From positions 929,791 through 993,790 of the forward strand of contig JAPDOI010000271.1 of the NCBI GenBank assembly GCA_029168955.1: a DNA stretch of 64,000 bases, read 5' to 3'. The position numbers and the translations under genes were made by a program. Source of the DNA: Aplectana chamaeleonis. Lineage: Eukaryota > Nematoda > Chromadorea > Rhabditida > Cosmocercidae. The notes below the pieces were generated by a model. It saw only the letters and a list, made by a program, of their open reading frames with translations. It ran no database searches and was not told the DNA's origin. Shown piece after piece: positions 57,421 to 64,000 of this stretch; the stretch's first letter is position 1, and each line of letters starts with the position of its first letter.

Positions 57421-60400
57421 GATCAGGGTGTCGTAGGAAATTCAGTAGGGCTAGAAGACGTGATAAGGGTGACGTGGGGATTCAGTAGGGCTTCAGAAGA
57501 CGTGAACAGGGTGTCGTGGGATTTCGGTAGGACTACAGAAGACGTGATCATTGTCACGTGGGGATTCAGGTGTTCTTCAGATGACGTGATAAGGGTGACG
57601 TGGGAATTCAGTAGGGCTACAGAAGACGTGATCAGGGTCACGTGGGGATTCAGTAGGGCTTCAGAAGACGTGAACAGGGTGTCGTGGGAGTTCAGTAGGG
57701 CTTCAGAAGACGTGATCAGAGGTGACGTGGGAATTTCGTAGGGCTTCAGAAGACGTGATCAGGGTGACGTGGGAATTCAGTAGGGCTTCAGAAGACGTGA
57801 TCGGGGTGACGTGGGAGTTCAGTAGGGCTTCAGAAGACGTGATCAGTGGGACGTGGGAATTCAGTAGGGCTTCAGAAGACGTGATCGGGGTGACGTGGGA
57901 ATTCAGTAGGGCTACAGAAGACGTGATCAGTGTCACGTGGGGATTCAGCAGGGCTTCAAAAGACGTGATCGGTGTGACGTGGGAATTCAGTAGGGATTCA
58001 GAAGACGGGATCGGTGTGACGTGAGAATTCAGTAGGGCTTCAGAAGACGTGATCGCGGTGACGGGGGAATTCAGTAGGGATTTAGAAGACGTGATCGGTG
58101 TGACGTGGGAATTCAGTAGGGCTTCAGAAGACGGGATCGGTGTGACGTGGGAGTTCAGTAGGGCTTCAGAAGACGTGATCGGGGTGACGTGGGAATCCAG
58201 TAGGGCTTCAGAAGACGTGATCGGGGTGACGTGGGAATTCAGTAGGGCTTCAGAAGACGTGATCGGGGAGACGTGGGAATTCAGTAGGGCTTCAGAAGAC
58301 GTGATCAGTGTGACGTGGGAATTCAGTAGGGCTTTAGAAGACGTGATCGGGGTGACGGGGGAATTCAGTAGGGCTTCAGAAGACGTGATCGGGGCGATGT
58401 GGGAGTTCAGTAGGGCTTCAGAAGACGTGATCGGGGTGACGTGGGAATCCGGTAGGGCTTCAGAAGACGTGATCGGGGAGACGTGGGAATGCGGTAGGGC
58501 GTCAGAAGACGTGAGCGAGGAGACGTGGGAATTCAGTAGGGCTTCAGAAGACGTGATCGGTGTGACGTGGGAATTCAGTAGGGCTTCAGAAGACGTGATC
58601 GGGGTGACGTGGGAATTCAGTAGGGCTTCAGAAGACGTGATCGGGGTGACGTGGGAATTCAGTTGGGCTCCAGAAGTCGTGATCGGGGTGACGTGGGAAT
58701 TCAGTACGGCTTCAGAAGACGTGATCGGGGTGACGTGTTCATTCAGTAGGGCTTCAGAAGACGTGATCGGTGTGACGTGGGAATTCAGTAGGGCTTCAGA
58801 AGGCGTGATCAGGGTGACGTGGCCATTCAGTAGGGCTTCAGAAGACGTGATCAGAGGGTGAAGTGGGAATTTAAAAGGGCTTCAGAAGACGTGATCAGGG
58901 TGACGTGGGAATCAAGTAGGGCTTCAGAAGACGTGATCGGTGTGACGTGGGAATTCAGTAGGGCTTCAGAAGACGTGATCGGGGTGACGTGGGAGTTCAG
59001 TAGGGCTTCAGAAGACGTGATCGAGGGTGACGTGGGAATTCAGTAGGGCTTCAGAAGACGTGATCGGGGTGACGTGGGAATTCAGTAGGGCTTCAGAAGA
59101 CGTGATCGGTGTGACGTGGGAATTCAGTAGGGCTTCAGAAGACGTGATCGGGGTGACGTGGGAGTTCAGTAGGGCTTCAGAAGACGTGATCAGAGGGTGA
59201 CGTGGGAATTCAGTAGGGCTTGAGAAGACGTCATAAGGGTGACGTGGGAATTCAGTAGGGCTACAGAAGACATGATCAGGGTCACGTGGGGATTCAGGTG
59301 TTCTTCAGAAGACGTGATAAGGATGACGTGGGAATTCAATAGGGCTTCAGAAGACGTGATAAGGGTGACGTGGGAATTCAATAGGGCTTCAGAAGACGTG
59401 ATAAGGGTGACGTGGGAATTCAGTAGTGCTACAGAAGACGTGATCAGGGTGTCGTAGGAAATTCAGTAGGGCTAGAAGACGTGATAAGGGTGACGTGGGA
59501 ATTCAGTAAAGCTACAGAAGACGTGATCAGGGTCACGTGGGGATTCAGCAGGGCTTCAAAAGACGTGATCGGGGTGACGTGGGAGTTCAGTAGGGCTTCA
59601 GAAGACGTGATCAGAGGGTGACGTGGGAATTCAGTAGGGCTTCAGAAGACGTGATCAGGGTGACGTGGGCATTCAGTAGGGCTTCAGAAGACGTGATCGG
59701 TGTGACGTGGGAATTCAGTAGGGCTTCAGAAGACGTGATTGGGGTGACGTGGGAGTCCAGTAGAGCTTCAGAAGACGTGTACGGGGTGACGTGCAAATTC
59801 AGTAGGGCTTCGTAAGACATGATCGGGTCAACGTGGGAATTAAGCAGAGCTCTAGAAGACCTGATCGGGGTGACTTGGGAATTGAGTAGGGCTTCAGAAG
59901 ACGTGATCGGGGTGACGTGGGAATTCGGTGGGGCTTCAGAAGACGTGATCGGGGTAACATGGGAATTCAGTAGAGCTTTAGAAGACGTGATCGTGGTGAC
60001 GTGGGAGTCCAGTAGAGCTTCAGAAGACGGGTACGGGGTGACGTGCAAATTCAGTAGGGCTTCGTAAGACATGATCGGGTCGACGTGGGAATTAAGCAGG
60101 GCTTCAGAAGACGTGATCGGGGTAACATGGGAATTCAGTAGAGCTTCAGAAGACGTGATCGTGGTGACGTGGGAATTCAGAAGGGCTTCAGAAGACGTGA
60201 TCGGGGTGACGTGGGAATTGAGTAGGGCGTCAAAAGACGTGATCGGCGTGACGTGGGCATTCAGTAGGGCTTCAGAAGACGTGATCAGAGTGACGTGGAA
60301 AATTCAGTAGGGCTTCAGAAGACATGAGCAGGGTGACGTGGGAATTCAGTAGGGCTTCAGAAGACGGGATCGTGTGACGTGGGAATTCAGTAGGGCTTCA

Positions 60401-63400
60401 GAAGACGTGATCGGGGAGACGTGGGAGTTCAGTAGGGCTTCAGAAGACGTGATCGGTGTGACGTGGGAATTCAGTAGGGATTCAGAAGACGTGATCAGAG
60501 GGTGACGTGGGAGTTCAGTAGGGCTTCAGAAGACGTGGTCAGGGTGACATGGGCATTCAGTAGGGCTTCAGAATACGTGATCAGGGTGACGTGGGCATTC
60601 AGTAGGGCTTCAGAATACGTGATCAGGGTGACGTGGGAATTCAGTAGGGCTTCAAAAGACGTGATCGGGGTAACGTGGGAATTCAGTAGGGCTTCAGAAG
60701 ACGTAATCGGTGTGATGTGGGAGTTCAGTAGGGCTTCTGAAGACGTGATCGGTATGACGTGGGAAATCAGTAGGGCTTCAGAAGACGTGATCGGTGTGAC
60801 GTGGGAATTCAGTAGGGCTTTAGAAGGCGTGATCGGTGTGACGTGGGAATTCAGTACGGCTTCAGAAGACGTGATCGGGGTGACGTGGGAATCCAGTAAG
60901 GCTTCAGAAGACGTGATCGGTGTGATGTTGGAGTTCAGTAGGGCTTCAGAATACGTGATCGGTGTGACGTGGGAATTCAGTAGGGCTTCAGAAGACGTGA
61001 TTGGGGAGACGTGGGAATTCAGTAGGGCTTTAGAAGACGTGATCGAAGTGACGTGGGAATTCAGTAGGGCTTCAGAAGACGTGATCGGGGTGACGTGGGA
61101 ATTCAATAGGGCTTCAGAAGACGGGATCGGGGTGACGTGGGAATTCAGTAGGGCTTCAAAAGACGTGATCGGGGTAACGTGGGAATTCAGTAGGGCTTCA
61201 GAAGACGTGATCAGAGTGTCCCGTGGGAATTCAGTAGGGCTTCAGAAGACGTGATCAGGGTGACGTGGGATTCAGTAGGGCTTCAGAATACGTGATCGGG
61301 GTGACGTGGGAATTCATTAGGGCTTCAGAAGACGTGATCGGGGTGACGTGGGAATTCAGTAGGGCTTTAGAAGACGTGATCGGGGTGACGTGGGAATTCA
61401 GTAGGGCTTCAAAAGACGTGATCAGGTGACGTGGGAATTCAGTAGGGCTTCAGAAGACGTGATCGGGGTGACGTGGGAATTCAGTAGGGCTTCAGAGGAC
61501 GTGATCAGAGGGTGACGTGGGAGTTCAGTAGGGCTTCAGAAGACGTGATCGGGGTGACGTGGGAATTTCAGTAGGGCTTCAGAAGACGTGATCAGGGTGA
61601 CGTGGGAATTCAGTAGGGCTTCAGAAGACGTGATCAGTGTGACGTGGGAATTCAGTAGGGCTTCAGAAGACGTGATCGAGGGTGACGTGGGAGTTCAGTA
61701 GGGCTTCAGAAGACGTGATCGGGGTGACGTGGGAATTTAGTAGGGCTAGATGACGTGATCAGGGTGACGTGGGAATTTAGTAGGGCTTCAGAAGACGTGA
61801 TCGGGGTGACGTGGGAATTCGGTAGGGCTTCAGAAGACGTGATCCAGTAGAGGTCCCGTAGGAATTCAGTAGGGCCTTCAGATGACGTGATAAGGGTGAC
61901 GTGGGAATTCAGTAGGGCTACAGAAGACGTGATCAGTGTCACGTGGGGATTCAGGTGTCCTTCAGAAGACGTGAGAAGAGTGACGTGGAAATTCAGTAGG
62001 GCTTCAGAAGACGTGATAAGGGTGACGTGGGAATTTCGTAGGGCTTCAGAAGACGTGATCAGGGTGACGTGGGAATTCAGTAGGGCTTCAGAAGACGTGA
62101 TCAGTGTGACGTGGGAATTCAGTAGGGCTTCAGAAGACGTGATCGGGGTGACGTGGGAATTTAATAGGGCTTCAGAAGACGTGATAAGGGTGACGTGGGA
62201 ATTCAGTAGGGCTACAGAAGACGTGATCAGGGTGACGTGGGAATTCAGTAGGGCTTCAGAAGACGTGATCGGGGTGACGTGGGAATTCAGTAGGGCTTCA
62301 GAAGACGTGATCGGTGTGACGTGGGAATTCAGTAGGGCTTCAGAAGACGTGATCAGTGTGACGTGGGAATTCAGTAGGGCTTCAGAAGACGTGATCGAGG
62401 GTGACGTGGGAGTTCAGTAGGGCTTCAGAAGACGTGATCGGGGTGACGTGGGAATTCAGTAGGGCTTCAGAAGACGTGATCAGGGTGACGTGGGAATTCA
62501 GTAGGGCTTCAGAAGACGTGATCGGGGTGACGTGGGAATTCAGTAGGGCTTCAGAAGACGTGATCAGGTGACGTGGGAATTCAGTAGGGCTTCAGAAGAC
62601 GTGATCAGGGTGACGTGGGAATTCAGTAGGGCTTCAGAAGACGCGATCGGGGTGACGTGGGAGTTCAGTAGGGCTTCAGAAGACGGATCTGAGGGTCCCG
62701 TGGGAATTTGTTGGGGCTAGATGTCGTCAGGGTGACGTGGGCATTCAGTAGGGCTTCAGAAGAAGTCGTGATCAGGGTGACGTGGGCATTCAGTAGGGCT
62801 TCAGAAGACGTGATCGGGGTGACGTGGGAATTCAGTAGGGCTTCAGAAGACGTGATCGGGGTGACGTGGGAGTTCAGTAGGGCTTCAGAAGACGTGATCA
62901 GAGGGTCCCGTGGGAATTCAGTAGGGCTTCAGAAGACGTGATCGGGGTGACGTGGGCATTCAGTAGGGCTTCAGAAGACGTGAACAGTGTGACGTGGGAA
63001 TTCAGTAGGGCTTCAGAAGACGCGATCAGAGGGTGACGTGGGAATTTAGTAGGGCTTCAGAAGACGTGATCAGAGGGTGACGTGGGAATTCAGTAGGGCT
63101 TCAGAAGACGTGATCGGGGTGACGTGGGCATTCAGTAGGGCTTCAGAAGACGTGATCAGAGTGACGTAGGAATTCAGTAGGGCTTCAGAAGACGTGATCA
63201 GAGTGACGTGGAAAATTCAGTAGGGCTTCAGAAGACATGAGCAGGGTGTCCTGAGAATTCAGTAGGGCTTCAGAAGACATGAGCAGGGTGTCGTAGGAGT
63301 TCAGTAGGGCTTCAGAAGACGTGATCAGAGTGACGTGGAAAATTCAGTAGGGCTTCAGAAGATATGAGCAGGGTGACCTGGGAATTCAGTAGGGCTTCAG

Positions 63401-64000
63401 AAGACGTGATCGGGTGACGTGGGAGTTCAGTAGGGCTTCAGAAGACGTGATCAGGGTGACGTGGGCATTCAGTAGGGCTTCAGAAGACGTGATCGGGGTG
63501 ACGTGGGAATTCAGTAGGGCTTCAGAAGACGTGATCAGAGGGTGACGTGGGAGTTCAGTAGGGCTTCAGAAGACGTGATCAGAGGGTGACGTGGGAGTTC
63601 AGTAGGGCTTCAGAAGACGTGATCCGGGGTGACGTGGGAATTCAGTAGGGCTTCAGAAGACGTGATCGGGGTGACGTGGGAATTCAGTAGGGCTTCAGAA
63701 GACGTGATCGGGGTGACGTGGGAATTCAGTAGGGCTTCAGAGGACGCGATCAGAGGTTGACGTGGGAGTTTAGTAGGGCTTCAGAAGACGTGATCAGAGG
63801 GTGACGCGGGAGTTTAATAGGGCTTCAGAAGACGTGATCAGTGGGTGACGTGGGAATTTAATAGGGCTTCAGAAGACGTGATCAGGGTGACGTGGGAATT
63901 CAGTAGGGCTTCAGAAGACGTGATCAGTGTGACGTGGGAATTCAGTAGGGCTTCAGAAGACGTGATCGGGGTGACGTGGGAATTCAGTAGGGCTTCAGAA
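57421..64000 (+). repeat. 42-bp satellite, right zone, runs off the window
   Basis: The monomer mix becomes diverse again. Types seen in the left zone return (CCCGTGGGAAT, GGGCATTCAG, GATCAGAGGGTGACG, GGACGCGATCAGAGG, GGGAGTTTAATAG), most clearly at 62690-63060 and 63720-63870. Blocks with GGGCTACAG, GGTCACGTGGGGATTCAG and GTGTTCTTCAG or GTGTCCTTCAG occur near 57500-57660, 59210-59540 and 61870-61980. The array is still unbroken at base 64000, so its true length and right border are unknown. Confidence 0.93.

Noticed and set aside
16185..64000. CRISPR array
   Set aside because: The repeat is continuous; there are no unique spacers between conserved repeats, and the surroundings are eukaryotic.

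Overview
The window looks like a nematode genome, probably a strongylid (hookworm-like) worm. Three things suggest this: a 22-nt SL1-type spliced-leader sequence with a GT donor and an SL-RNA-like fold (minus strand, 9281-9302); a decayed RTE-type LINE reverse transcriptase that reads like those I know from hookworms and relatives; and a dense set of short inverted-repeat transposons. No intact protein-coding gene could be supported. The genus is inference.

Layout. 1-16184 is transposon-rich DNA. A 4.4-kb element with terminal inverted repeats (TIRs) lies at 1879-6290, flanked by an exact 8-bp target-site duplication and enclosing a broken Penelope-like reverse transcriptase (3295-4130). Then 6.7-9.7 kb holds a run of MITE-like palindromic elements, three of them with TA duplications; one of these (8991-9671) carries the SL-RNA-like gene. 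10.3-12.3 kb holds two copies of one GC-rich MITE, the first split by a second, nested MITE, plus another palindromic element. 13.8-14.6 kb is the RTE pseudogene. 14893-16184 is a second copy of the 1.29-kb terminal repeat of the 4.4-kb element.

From 16185 to the end of the window (about 47.8 kb, still running at base 64000) there is one head-to-tail satellite with a 42-bp unit, roughly 1,100 monomers, all in one orientation. It has three zones: a left zone (16.2-25.4 kb) with a four-monomer higher-order pattern and larger segmental duplications; a homogenised core (25.4-57.4 kb); and a right zone (57.4-64 kb) where the left-zone variants return. Because 42 is a multiple of 3, both strands give long open frames of 14-residue repeats, but shared stops and frame-shifting monomers argue strongly against a gene.

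How the parts relate: the satellite starts exactly where the second terminal repeat (copy C) would pass into the interior of its transposon. The array may therefore sit inside, or have grown from, a second copy of the TIR element. The canonical monomer contains TGACGTGG, the core of the ER-stress element bound by XBP1/ATF6-type bZIP factors. All element boundaries were read by eye and are good to a few bases where termini or duplications are given, and to tens of bases otherwise.
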